Shown here: positions 1 to 11,200 of the stretch, piece by piece | Layout of the letters: every line of letters starts with the position of its first letter | Position numbering within the stretch: position 1 is the stretch's first letter | Source of the DNA: Limnomonas spitsbergensis | Taxonomy: Eukaryota; Chlorophyta; Chlorophyceae; Chlamydomonadales | Reading direction: 5' to 3' | Assembly (NCBI GenBank): GCA_037349105.1 | Contig: JAYJMM010000116.1 | Location: 2,666,001-2,730,000, forward strand | Length of the DNA stretch: 64,000 nt | Notes under the pieces: model-generated | Seen by the model: the letters and a program-made list of their open reading frames with translations, nothing else | What the model was told of the DNA's origin: nothing | The model's database searches: none | Made by a program: the position numbers and the translations under genes

Positions 1-145
1 TTGGTCTCGATCAGGAACTTTTGGCAGCTTTGGTGCGGCCGGTCAACAGTTGACTGGCAGAAACTTAACCCTAAACCCTAAACCCTAAGAAACACTGCAG
101 ACCTTCTAAGCCTGCCCACTTTTTATTCTGCTGCACCTGCTGCAG

Positions 146-3100
146 GACTTGGTGCTGGCTATGCTGACGGACGTGTGCCAAGGCTGCGTGTACATCCACT
201 CGAAGAACATCCTGTGGGGAGACCTCAAGCCGGAGAATGTGCTCCTCAAGGTGAACATGCATGCACGGCCCGATAGGGTCTTGCTGGGATGCACTCATGC
301 ACTGTTGACGTTAGGGTGCTGAAGGTGCACTGCAGCAACACGACGGCCAATGTTGATGTTAGGGTGCTGAAGGTGCACTGCAGCAACAGTACGGCCAATG
401 CGTTGCAGACCCAGACTCTCTAGGCTGAACGGCTTTGTGTTTCTTTTTTTGGCTACGAGTCTACCTTGGCAGGCCGCCAAAGGCAGGATTGGGACCAAAC
501 CAGGACCGGCCTACAACTGGTGCCCAAGACAGTTTGGCTGGGGCCAGAGGCCAGAGTGTCGCTGGCATGTAGCCGATTCACGAAAAAGAAACACTGGTTC
601 AGACCCCAAGCAGGTCGATCATGTCTCCCCATACTGAGCTCCTGAGTGTTTTGACAGGAATCCTGTGGACTGCATGTCTGCTAACACCTGATGATGGTTG
701 TATGGAAGCATGCACTCTGCATGAGGCTGGATCAATTAGACCCTCATGTTACAGTAATCATGTAAGTCTCCTTGTATCTCAAGACCTGTCGGGGCTCCAG
801 ACAGCCACCACTGCACTTATACGAGCAACCCCACCGCCGCCGCCACGACTTGGTTTTCATCAGTTTTCCTCTCGCCACTAGTGTGTAGGGTTCAGGGTTT
901 AACTCTGTATTCCGAAAAACAACAATTTTCCGAGGGAGGGGCAGAAAAAAAAGGCAGGGCCCCCATCCCCCCTAATTCTCCAAAACTCAATCGTTTGACA
1001 TGGGAGTTGCACCTAGGGACTTTTAGGAGGGTATCTCGGCTTCAAGAAGAATAAAAAACGTTTGTTTTAGGGGCTTGGACCCCCCCCCCTCCTAGTTTGA
1101 CATGCGTTGACCTGGTACTTAATGTTGACCGTTGACCATGCACAGGGGGTCGTTGGAAAGCCCTGGCCCTGCCCTATGCAGTGAGATCCTCATATCATGC
1201 AGTCTTCTCGGGGTTGAGATATTATTTGCAAAATAAGCTTTTGTGAAATTTACAAAACCCTCATTGTTTGGCTCTCTGTACCTCAGGCACCGCTGGGCCA
1301 AAAAGCATTTTAAGACCAGATATGGAAAGCTCTCGTCAAGCTCTATAATTTTCGAGGATGGGGTGTTTCCAGTTTTTCTTTGACCCCCCCTCGCAATTTT
1401 CAGGAAATTTGAAGGAAACAAAAAGATTAGCCCGTCAGTCCTCTGGTTGCTGGTTATCGATCTTCTTCCTTTGGTCGCTGATGCTTCAGGGTTCAAAGTG
1501 TGACCCCTGAGGTATTGATCTTCTTCCTGTGTCACGGGTGACTGGCATTCTTCCTCTGGTCCCTGGTGATTGATCTTCAGCCTCTAATCGCAGATGGAAC
1601 CGAATCGGCCGCACGGCATTATTGCCAAGATCACTGATTTCGGCATGAGCACAACGATCGACCCCACGAGAAGTCACGTCAGCAACTTCAACAAGGGGAC
1701 AGTGGGCTACTCGGCACCTGGTGGGTTCTTTTGCAGGCCACAGGGCGGCCACCTCTGGGCTGAATGCCTGAATAGGACCACGAATTTTGATCGGCGAATG
1801 GCCGGAGGTCGAAGCAGCAGGGCTGGCTACAACGGGTCTCCCTGGCAGCAAACTTTCATGTAGCTGTATGGTAGCTGAAGTGGCAGGGCTGGCTGCATCA
1901 GGTCAAGCAGGCAGTAAACTTTCATGTAGCTGAATGATAGCCGATGCAGCCTGAAACAAACAGCTCTGGACATCTACCCTGTCATGCGAAGTGCTGCATG
2001 GGGGTGTCGGACTCAGCTTCACGTCCATGCGGGTGCAAGGTTCTGGTTTGATGCCTTGTTTATTTGTGAAGGAGCCACCCGCACGCTGTTCGGGGATGTC
2101 GTACTCTGTTATTCGTTTATGCAGATGCAAGGTTCTGGTTTGTCGCCTTGTTTATGCAGATGCAAGGTTCTGGTTTGTCGCCTTGTTTATGCAGATGCAA
2201 GGTTCTGGTTTGTCGCCTTGTTTATGCAGATGCAAGGTTCTGGTTTGTCGCCTTGTTTATGCAGATGCAAGGTTCTGGTTTGTCGCCTTGTTTATGCAGA
2301 TGCAAGGTTCTGGTTTGTCGCCTTGGTTATGCAGATGCAAGGTTCTGGTTTGTCGCCTTGTTTATGCAGATGCAAGGTTCTGGTTTGTCGCCTTGTTCAT
2401 GCAGATGCAAGGTTCTGGTTTGTCGCCTTGTTTATGCAGATGCAAGGTTCTGGTTTGTCGCCTTGTTTATGCAGATGCAAGGTTCTGGTTTGTCGCCTTG
2501 TTTATGCAGATGCAAGGTTCTGGTTTGTCGCCTTGTTTATGCAGATGCAAGGTTCTGGTTTGTCGCCTTGGTTATGCAGATGCAAGGTTCTGGTTTGTCG
2601 CCTTGTTTATGCAGATGCAAGGTTCTGGTTTGTCGCCTTGTTTATGCAGATGCAAGGTTCTGGTTTGTCGCCTTGTTTATGCAGATGCAAGGTTCTGGTT
2701 TGTCGCCTTGTTTATGCAGATGCAAGGTTCTGGTTTGTCGCCTTGTTTTTGCAGATGCAAGGTCCTGGTTTGTTGCCTAGCTTCGTTTTTGACAAACCAC
2801 ACCCTCGCTGTTTGGGGATGTCGTACTCGGCTTAATGTGTATGCAGATGCGAGGTTCTGTCTTGTCGCCTCGTTGGTTGTCCTGACAAACCACACACCCT
2901 CTGTTCGGGGATGTCGTACTAGGAAGAATGTTCATGCAGATGCAAGGTCCTATCTTGTTGCCTCATATTTTTTCTGACAAACCACACCCCTGCTGTCTCC
3001 TGACACCCCCCCCCCCTACTGCTGTCTCCTTGCCCGCAGAGGTCATCAACAGCCATCATGTCTCCAAAGCTAGCGATGTAAGTACTGCTGTACTGCTTGA

Positions 3101-5480
3101 GCTATTGAAGTCCTTTTTCAAGGCACGGGTGTTTGCCCCAATGCAACTGAGCTGCTGCCCCTTGCATGTCCTGCCTCACTGGTTTGCATGTACTGCCTCA
3201 CTGGCCTGCACGTGTTGCCGAATTGGCTTGCATCTGCAGTCCAATTTGTTCCTACGGGCGGTGGTCCAAGCAGCGGGGCTTGCTGCCCCAGGCCCCTTGA
3301 CTGCAGGCAGTGATGTAGCTGAAAAGTAGCTTAGGTGCTACAAAAGTGTATCTTGGGTGCAATAAGAAAAGCCAGTGGTCACTGGTCACCCTGCTGCATG
3401 TGAACGAGTGCCCTGACCAGGGAAGTGATGCCGGGGCCGGCGCTGGGTGATAAAGGCTGGAGGCCCATTTCTTCCGGCCATCTTGCCCCCCCCCCTGGCC
3501 CTCCGTATTCCCCCTCTGCTGTCGTCCCCTTCCCTGCTGCATGCAAACTTGTGCCCTGACCCTCCGTCTTCCCCCCCTGCTGCCATCCCCCTCCCTGCAC
3601 AGGTGTTCTCCTTCGGCGTGTTGATGCAGCAGATGGTCATGCGCACCACGCCTTGGTCGTATACCGAGGCGGGCGAGCTGGAGGCCAACAAGAAGTTTTG
3701 GAAGCCTGTAGCCGGCGTCCCGGTCTCCTACGTGGACCTGCAGCGCAGGTGTGTGTGTGGTTGGCCTTGTGTAACGCAGGCGGGTTTGCAACGGTGCGAG
3801 CTGGTCTGTCCGCCAAAAGACGTCTGTCGGCGCATGCAGTTCTGGTGTGTTCAGGGCGCCTGTTGAGTCCATGAAGTACTTTGTGTTTACGGTACTTCAT
3901 TTAAACAATTATTCATGCCATGGCCGAGGGCTAAATGCCCCGACCCATGCCCCGACCCATGCCCCGACTCATGCCCCGACCCATGCCACGTCCCATGCCA
4001 CGACCCATGCCCCGACCCATGCCACGTCCCATGCCCGACCCACACCCCGACCCATGCCACGTCCCATGCCACGTCCCATGCCCGACCCACACCCCGACCC
4101 ATGCCACGTCCCATGCCCCGACCCATGCACCGACCCATGCACCGACCCATGCCACGTCCCATGCCCCGACCCATGCCCCGACCCATAACCCAACCCATGC
4201 CACGTCCCATGCCCCGACCCATGCCCCGACCCATGCCACGTCCCATGCCCCGACCCATGCCACGTCCCATGCCCGACCCACACCCCGACCCACACCCCGA
4301 CCCATGCCATGTCCCATGTCCCGACCCATGCCCCGACCCATGCCACGTCCCATGCCGTGACCCATGCCACGTCCCATGCCACGTCCCATGCCCCGACCCA
4401 TGCCACGTCCCATGCCCCGACCCATGCCACGTCCCATGCCCGACCCACACCCCGACCCATGCCCCGACCCATGCCACGTCCCATGCCCGACCCACACCCC
4501 GACCCATGCCACGTCCCATGCCCTAACCCACACCCCGACCCACACCCTAACCCACACCCCGACCCATGCCCCTTGCTTCGTGCCATCCCCTGTGCCCCGA
4601 CCCACACCCCGACCCATGCCCCTTGCTTCGTGCCATCCCCCGTGCCATATGTTACTTGCTTGTCACTGCGTAGGTCATGTACATCATGCCTTTGCTAGTG
4701 TCCAACATTTACTGGTAGATGTACCGTCCAGTTCAATTCTACGCTGTACCTAGGGCTGAATGCTAGTCCATTACCTGGTGAGCCTCTCTAGCATCAATCT
4801 TTATTCCGTCGTCCACATCTCTGTTCAATTCTCCGCCCCGCTCGTAATCCGGTCCCTACTGTCTCTACCTGCGCAGGTGCCTACATCATAGCCCCAAGCA
4901 GCGACCCAGCTTCTTTGAAATGCAGAAGGACCTCACAGCTGCGTACGGTGCGTGCATGGCCACTATGACTGCAGCACTGGCAGCGGCGCAGGCCCAGCAG
5001 GAGGCACAGCCGCGTGCAGAAGAAGCCGCCGCCGCCGCGGCAGCAGCAGCGGCCGCTGCGGTGGCGCAGCAGCAGGAAGTGGAGATGCAGCGGCCTGGCA
5101 CCGTGGCTGCGTCACAGAAGCCACCGGAGGTCTCCCGGGAGACGCGTCACGCCCACGCGGAGGACATGGTCAGTGAGGCCCATGTCCTCATGCAGCCGCC
5201 GGAGGCGTGCAAGCCTGGGACGAGCGCCGCGGAGGACGGGAATGGAAAGCGGGCCGGGCGGGGGTCATCCAGCCGCTCGGGGCAGCCGTGGCCCGCGACG
5301 GTGATGAGCGAGAGTGCGCTGGACTGGGTGGGGGGCGCTCAGCCTCCCGCAGGCCCTAGAGAGATGCTGGCTGATCAGGTGCAGGTCGAGCACGGGAGCG
5401 GGACAACGCATGAGACGCCGGGGGACACGCAGCCTGACGCGGTGAAGCCCTACTTCCGGCACTGGACGACTTCGTATTGA
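146..5480 (+). CDS. TKL-like protein kinase, 3' part (5' end outside window)
   Basis: Five exons join in phase: 146-250, 1594-1720, 3040-3077, 3603-3748 and 4877-5480 (stop TGA). Exon 1 carries the catalytic-loop motif WGDLKPENVLLK. Exon 2 carries DFG and the activation segment GTVGYSAP, whose APE glutamate is completed across the junction. Exon 4 gives DVFSFGVLMQQM (subdomain IX). Exon 5 begins with CLHHSPKQRPSF (subdomain XI), followed by a tail of about 180 residues rich in Ala, Gln and Glu. Known of the family: a Ser/Thr or dual-specificity kinase, with GDLKP loops common among green-algal TKL kinases. The HRD arginine is replaced (WGD), so this is a non-RD kinase, but the catalytic Asp, the metal-binding Asn and the DFG Asp are present. 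The ATP-binding lobe lies upstream of the window. The substrate is unknown. Confidence 0.88.
304..400 (+). repeat. 48-bp tandem duplication in kinase intron
   Basis: Two near-identical 48-base copies beginning GTTGACGTTAGGG and GTTGATGTTAGGG lie about 50 bases after the donor of the 146-250 exon. They contain no exon sequence. Confidence 0.8.
440..590 (+). repeat. Dispersed repeat family A, copy 1
   Basis: Matches the family core: GGGACCAAACC, CCGGCCTACA, GGTGCCCAAG, then a 3' end near GCATGTAGCCGA. It sits in the first kinase intron in the window and closely resembles the copy at 5515-5705, including the GGCTACGA start and CACGAAAAA end. Confidence 0.7.
1790..1950 (+). repeat. Family A fragment, partly tandem
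   Basis: Two fragments of about 65 bases each contain GCAGGGCTGGCT and AAACTTTCATGTAGCTG, corresponding to the 3' half of family A. They lie just after the donor of the kinase DFG exon. Confidence 0.55.
1990..2990 (+). repeat. 35-bp minisatellite nested in a ~100-bp repeat
   Basis: From about 2118 to 2775, roughly 18 near-perfect copies of a 35-base unit starting GCAGATGCAAGGTTCTGG. The flanks (about 2000-2110 and 2775-2990) contain the same segment embedded in a longer unit with GGGGATGTCGTACT and GACAAACCACACC, so the 35-base array looks like an internal expansion of an older repeat. It lies in the kinase intron 1721-3039. The unit has no stop codon in any forward frame, so long open frames here are artefacts. 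Confidence 0.92.
3255..3335 (+). repeat. Family A fragment (3' half)
   Basis: Contains GGTGGTCCAAGCAGCGGGGC, a GCCCC-rich middle and AGTGATGTAGCTGAAAAGTA, the typical family A 3' end. Intronic. Confidence 0.65.
3500..3602 (+). repeat. Duplicated polypyrimidine tract at kinase exon acceptor
   Basis: The acceptor region CCCTCCGTCTTCCCCCCTGC ... CCCTCCCTGCACAG before the exon at 3603 is preceded by an imperfect copy (CCCTCCGTATTCCCCCTCTG...) about 60 bases upstream. Confidence 0.6.
3940..4640 (+). repeat. 12-bp-based minisatellite
   Basis: About 55-60 units of CCCATGCCCCGA and CCCATGCCACGT variants, with 10-base variants CCCGACCCACA, fill most of the last kinase intron. Open frames on both strands across it (His/Pro/Met-rich) are repeat artefacts. 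Confidence 0.92.
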
Positions 5481-5514
5481 CAGAGGAGTGTGCACGAGGC
5501 GGCGGTGAGCTCTT

Positions 5515-5705
5515 TTTTGGATTGCAGCGTTTTTTTTTCCGGCTACGAAGACACGTTTGCCGGGCCCCGCCCAGGGTTCGATTGGGACCAAGCCTCGGCC
5601 GCCCGGCGGCCAGTGGCACCAGCAGCATGGCGGGCCACACCTGGGGTCTCCGGCCGAAGGCCAGAGTGTAGCGGATATGTAGCTGAGCCACGAAAAACGA
5701 AAGGC
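5515..5705 (+). repeat. Family A copy 2 (near full length)
   Basis: Runs from a T-rich start and GGCTACGAAGACAC through GGTTCGATTGGGACCAAGCC to GCGGATATGTAGCTGAGCCA. GGTTCGATTGG resembles a tRNA-type B box, which would fit a SINE; this is inference. Confidence 0.7.
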
Positions 5706-7159
5706 CGTTGGACACGTTTTTCTTGAAAGTGTGCCCCCCTTGCAGCCCGTAGTAAGCGAGGGGTGTGCTAGTGGGGTGGGGCCAATTCGACGCTACGCTG
5801 CATACGCAGCCATCCTGGATACTCCCGGTCCTATCTTGGGGACCTCTTTTGGTCAGCCTTGTTAGCTGTGTACCTTTCTGGTGGCGCTTACGTGTCTGCT
5901 GCTGCCTTCCCCGGCTTGTCCCGTTGGACGATGAAGCAATTAACTAACCAACCCAGGGCATTTATGTGACATATTTTTTCAATATTTTTCATAGCATCTC
6001 GATATATCGTACTAGAACGACCTCTTTCAAGCTGCTTACTGAGGCAACCAGCCGGGCAGGCGGCCCGCTTAGGCGTGCCTACAGCGCGATTCCCTCAACG
6101 TCATGCTCCTCCTAGCATGAATGCATGTTCAGTGAGAGAGAGCCACACGTTTGACCCGCACAGTGCAGAATTTGATCAGGCGTATCGAATTTAGGTACTG
6201 AGTTACAACATTTCTTTCTAGACGGTTCATACAGGTTCTTCTAATTGTATTACTTTTTAGATTCTTTTTACCTCTGTAGCTTATGGAGGCTGGTAGTATT
6301 GTCGGGACTCGCGAGTGTTGCCAGATGGTGCTTTTCAGCCTTTTTGCAACTTCTTTATTGAGCATACATGAAGGCAGACAGTCAGCTTGAAATACGTATT
6401 TCGTTGTAGTCAAACGTCTGTTGCTATGATGCTCTTTTACTCTTTCATACTTGAGGGGGCACGTTTTAACATTTACTTGAGGAGATGTAGCGTGTTGGCA
6501 CCTTGCACCAAACCAACCCCAAACAGTTTCAGATTGCTGTCTTAAAAAGTTTTGTTTTGAGCAGCGAGTTGCTGTGGTCCACGCTTACCATGTTATGATT
6601 GGCCGCTGCGTGCACATATTTGAGCAGGGCCCGGAGGTGTAACATCGCGAACTTATGTGATTCGAGGAGATAAATAGCAGCAGCATGAAGTCGGACCTGT
6701 CCCTTTGCTCTTATCACCTCACGAGAAGATCGTTCAGTGTACATCAGCATCAACTATATTCGTATTGATAATCATGTCTGCAAACAGCAAGGAAGCTACA
6801 TAGTAGGGAGCTCTGGCCTGTGTCATAATTGTCAGACGAAACACAATCCTTGGCCCCAATCTCCTCGTTAAGTCATCTAGCAGCGGTAAGGTTTCCAATG
6901 TCGTAATGTAGTACACCGATGGCGGCGGGCACGTACAGAGCCATGAGGACCAAGGGGACCTACAGCACAGGGAAAATGATGATTGGAGCTGATACTCAAG
7001 ACGTTAATTCAGTCTGAGCAGGAGACGTAAAGGGATAGTACTGTTAGGTTTGTCTGTTCCTTTCTCCTCTAGCCTTGAGTTTATTTTCCAGCCTGGCCCA
7101 GCGGTGTCATGTCACTGACTGTAAGGTTTGTACTAAAGGTCTGCAGGCCCATGACAATC

Positions 7160-7345
7160 ACACCTCTGTGCCATACCCCAAGGTTCAGCAATCGAACCCA
7201 CCACACCATCTTCTCTCTCCCCCTGTCTAGTTCGCCGGGTTCTATGTCCCTGTCCCCATACAAAATATATAGGCATTTCTTACCAGCCCCACGCGGCCAA
7301 GCGTTCAGCAGGGCCCAGCGGGTAAGCACCGTTATAAACACCTCT
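7160..7345 (+). repeat. Dispersed repeat family C, copy 1
   Basis: Shares CCCCCTGTCTAG-TC-CCGGG, a GTTCCC-type run, CTTACCAGCCCCACGCGGCC and CAGCAGGGCCCAGCG with 18955-19175. The 3' part also matches family B ends. Confidence 0.7.
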
Positions 7346-7614
7346 GGGCCATGCTCAAAGGCTCGGCGAATCAGGCGCCTGACTGTCTGGCCAGGAGGAG
7401 AATAAATTTGAGACTAGAGGAGAAAGGGAAGAAACAAACTGAAAAAGGAGAAAGAAGAGACCATCTGAATAAGTAACGGATTGGTGCTCGAGGCAACAAA
7501 GCCCTGAGGGAACAGATTGACCCAGGCTAGCGATGGTGATGAAGACTTCAAATTAGGTGATAGTAATCAGCGCAGCACAACCATTATTTTGGCACAAAAC
7601 AGTACCTTAAAAGA

Positions 7615-7790
7615 GCGCTTCACCTAGAACCCGGCTAACAGCCAGGAAGGCTCGGAGCTGCAAGCTCTGCTGCACGGGCCACGGGTTGGTTAGGCGGATA
7701 AAGATTTGGTCCCCATCCGTCCAGTAATGGTAGCCTGGCGGCTCCCCTAAGGTGACCTCAACGACACTTAAACCAACCCTGGTGTACACA
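7615..7790 (-). repeat. Family A copy 3 (reverse orientation)
   Basis: On the minus strand it reads GGGGACCAAATCTTTATCCG, then CGTGGCCCGTGCAGCAGAGC and a diverged 3' end. A 60-codon open frame across it is therefore not counted as a transporter exon. Confidence 0.65.
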
Positions 7791-7869
7791 CGGGCAAACT
7801 CACCAGGAGGATGGTTTAGGTTTTAGGGGAAACCCTAAACCCTTGACTCTTAATCCTGAACACTTAAAC

Positions 7870-8210
7870 TTACCAGGAGGACAGTGCCGATCACGGTCAC
7901 CAGTGTCACCAGGAGGATGGTTTTGGGTTTAGGGTTTACCCTTAACCTTAAACTCTAAACCTGTAACCTACCAGGAGGACAGTGCCGATCACGGTCACCA
8001 GTGTCACCAGGAGGATGGTTTTGGGTATAGGGTTTACCCTTAACCTTAAACTCTAAACCTGTAACCTACCAGGAGGACAGTGCCGATCACGGTCACCAGT
8101 GTCACCAGGAGGATGGTTTTGGGTATAGGATTTACCCTTAACCTTAAACTCTAAACCTGTAACCTACCAGGAGGACAGTGCCGATCACGGTCACCAGTGT
8201 CACCAGTTCA
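7870..8210 (-). repeat. 98-bp tandem repeat carrying a transporter exon end and donor
   Basis: Four copies start at 7872, 7970, 8068 and 8166 (exact 98-base period). Each holds the last ~40 bases of the transporter exon 8168-8314 (minus strand: GACCGTGATCGGCACTGTCC...), the following GTAGGTT and a telomere-like TTTAGGG-rich spacer. The highest-coordinate copy is the real exon end. Confidence 0.9.
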
Positions 8211-11200
8211 GTTCCGTAGGAGTACTTTGCAGCGATGACAAAGGCAGTGGAGGCGGTGGGACAAACCGACAGCAGCACCAGGCTCATTGTAGTGGCGACA
8301 TTCAGGCCACACACCTGCACGCAGAAATAAGATGAGTTGGGCGCCCATGCATCATCTTAAGAGCCTTTTATGCCCCAAATCCAGCCCTTGACATGAACAC
8401 TTCGGCACTGCAGACTGTCATGGGTTGAAAAGGGCGTTCTGATGGACACATGTGTAGTTTTCAGCGGATGTCGTGCCTATTTTCGGACCAACAAACCGTC
8501 CTCTAAAAACGGACATCAGGGTTTGAAAAGCGCGCAGGCGTAGCAAACCTTATCAGGCGGTCCCCCACCTTGGCGCAAGCAATCTGCAACAATGGCAGCA
8601 CGAAGAACTTGAGGCCGAGGATGATGAGCACCTTTCCAGGCTTGGTGACCAGACGTTTGCCGCACATCCTGTTCACAACGAGGGTTCATGGAAGGAACGT
8701 TCGTGAGGCTGGGTGGTTGGACGCTTCCTGTGCACACGGGTGCTGAGTGCTAACAAAGGCCAATGTTTTACAAAGGCTCAAACAGGCGCATGGAATACAT
8801 GCAAGCCTGGGTGGTCAGACGCTTCCTGTGCACCCCCAGGAAGTGGTATAAGCGGGGGGAATAACGTTTAGTACCACATCCACTTGAGTAACACATGGAA
8901 AGTCGAAAAGAAAACCACAATCTCAACATACATACCAGTATTCACCATTGGCAAACATTGGAAACCTGAAGTACGCTCTCATCGCAGCAAATGCCTCACG
9001 GCACCCCTCTCACCGCAGGGGTGAATATGGGCAATGGCCATGGACGAGGCGTCAACATGCATCCCCCAAGAAACAGACATCTCGGCTTCGGAGCCTTCTT
9101 TTACAATTTTGAGACCATGCGTGTGCTTCTGACATGTACATTTTGACTGCAGTGCTCTTGTTAACAGGCCTCTAATCCATGAGCGGTTTAGGGTTCAGGG
9201 TTTAGGGTTCAGGGTCTAGGGGGGGGTCAGGGTTCAGGGTAAAGGGTTTAGGGTTTATGATTCAGGGTACAGGGTCTAGGGTCTAGGGTTCAGGGTTCAG
9301 GGTACAGGGTTTAGGGATTCCCATTCACTCCGCGTCTGCTGCCTCCCTGTGGGCTCACCATACTCCGTTGCTGAAGAGCGCTAGCGGTACCGCGATGTTG
9401 GACAGCAGGTGCAAGCTGTCTGCTATCCAGCCCAGCCCCTTGACGTAGCGCGAGGAGACGGGATCCAGAAACACTCGCAGGCCGCTGGCAGAGACCACTA
9501 AGGCCACCAGAAGGGACCACAGCATGGGGTTCTGCACGCACACGCACACTCATACACATGTCAAGCATAACATGTTATTCATACAATTATTAAAATAGTC
9601 TATAAGTAAAAAACAGGTTGAAACAAAATGTTCAATTAAATAAATAGCCCACATCCCAGTAATAAGGCGTCTGCACACACACGCACACAGTGGACCTCAC
9701 GCACCTACACACACAATGAGGTGTATGCACACACAGACGCGGACATGACGAGCACCGTTCCTTCTCCTGCCAATTTTCCTAGTTGCCGGTTTCCTATCAG
9801 TTCACCCACTCGACTCCCTTTCACCACTCGCCTCCCTGCAATACCGCCCACGCCACCCATTTGACCCCCCCTCCCCCCTCCTTACCTCACACTTCACCCC
9901 TTGGCCACACACTTCAACCCGATACCAACAACTTCACCCACTTCACCCCACCGCAAACTGACCTCGATAACGATAGCGACGAGCTTCAGGACGCGCGCGT
10001 GCCTCTTAATGTAAGCCCTGGCCGAGGCTGTTATCCCCCCGGCCTTGGCAACCGCACTCTTGACCGCAACACGGACCTGTGCATCACATACAGGGCACAC
10101 GGGTGCAGGTGGGATCGACGACACAACAAAGCATGTGCTGCACCACTTGCTTCAGGTTAAGATCTCAGGTTGGACTTCACAGGGCGCACGGGTGCAGGTG
10201 GGTTCATATCACACCGCATTACAAAGGATGTGCTGTGCCTCGTGCTTCAGGTTGAGTTCCAGGTTGAGCTGAACACACAAACCCTCGTCCTCGCAACACG
10301 GACCTGTGCACCACATGCAGGGCGCACAGGGGCAAGTGGGGGTGATGGCACAACAAAGGAGGTGCTGCACTACGTGCTTCAGGTTAAGATCTCAGGTTGG
10401 ACTTCACAGGGCGCACGGGTGCAGGTGGGTTCATATCACACCACATTACAAAGGATGTGCTGTGCCTCGTGCTTCAGGTTGAGTTCCAGGTTGAGCTGAA
10501 CACACAAACCCTCGTCCTCGCAACACGGACCTGTGCACCACATGCAGGGCGCACAGGGGCAAGTGGGGGTGATGGCACAACAAAGGAGGTGCTGCAGTAC
10601 GTGCTTCGGGTAAAGATTCCTGTTTGAACTTCACAGGGCGCACGGGTGCAGGTGGGTTCATATCACACCGCGTTACAAAGGATGTGCTGTGCCTCGTGCT
10701 TCAGGCTGAGTTCCAGGTTTAACTGAACACACAAACCCTCTTGGGCGCAACGCAGACCTGTGCACCGCAGGCCGCACGGGGGCAGGTGGGGGTGATGGCA
10801 CAACAAAGCATGTGTCGTGTCTCGTGCTTTGTAGGTTTTATATTCCAGGCTGGACTTCACAGCTTGCATGGGGGGCATTCATGGCACAATACGTCACAAA
10901 GAATGTGCTGTATATAAAGCTGTGTACAAAGTCTCAATTTGGTGCCTCTTGCTGCAGGTGGAGCTCTTGGTTAAGCTTCAAAGGGCACATGGGTGCAGGT
11001 GGGTGCATGGCACAACAAGTCACAAAGGAAGTGCTTTGTCGCGTGCTTCAGCTGGTGGAGTCCCAGGTTGAACTGAACATGAAACCGGTGTCGCTTTCTA
11101 AACATTTCATATCATGATATATACCGTAAATTTGATTTGCCTTCCCTCGGGTACGGAAACACTTTTTATTTGAATGCTGCCCTCAGGGCGAATCATCCTC

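Larger units (their letters stand above)
5481..8143. other. Intergenic region between convergent kinase and transporter genes
   Basis: No gene recognised. It holds family A copies (5515-5705 and 7615-7790), a family C element (7160-7345) and short matches to the GAGCAGGGCCC-GGAGGTGTAAC motif of family B near 6620 and 7090. AT-rich sequence at 5940-7060 shows nothing else I can assign. Confidence 0.6.

Noticed and set aside
65..90. Chromosome end at the start of the window
   Set aside because: Only about three CCCTAAA units, followed at once by a kinase exon; same motif recurs at many internal sites.
1984..2977. Three overlapping plus-strand frames with YADARFWFVALF-type repeats
   Set aside because: 35-bp unit is stop-free in all three forward frames; intronic in the kinase.
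3887..4617. His/Pro/Met- and Gly/Met/Trp-rich frames on both strands
   Set aside because: 12-bp repeat artefact within the last kinase intron.
7607..7789. Final coding exon of the transporter
   Set aside because: The segment aligns with dispersed repeat family A in reverse orientation and has no AEC-family similarity.
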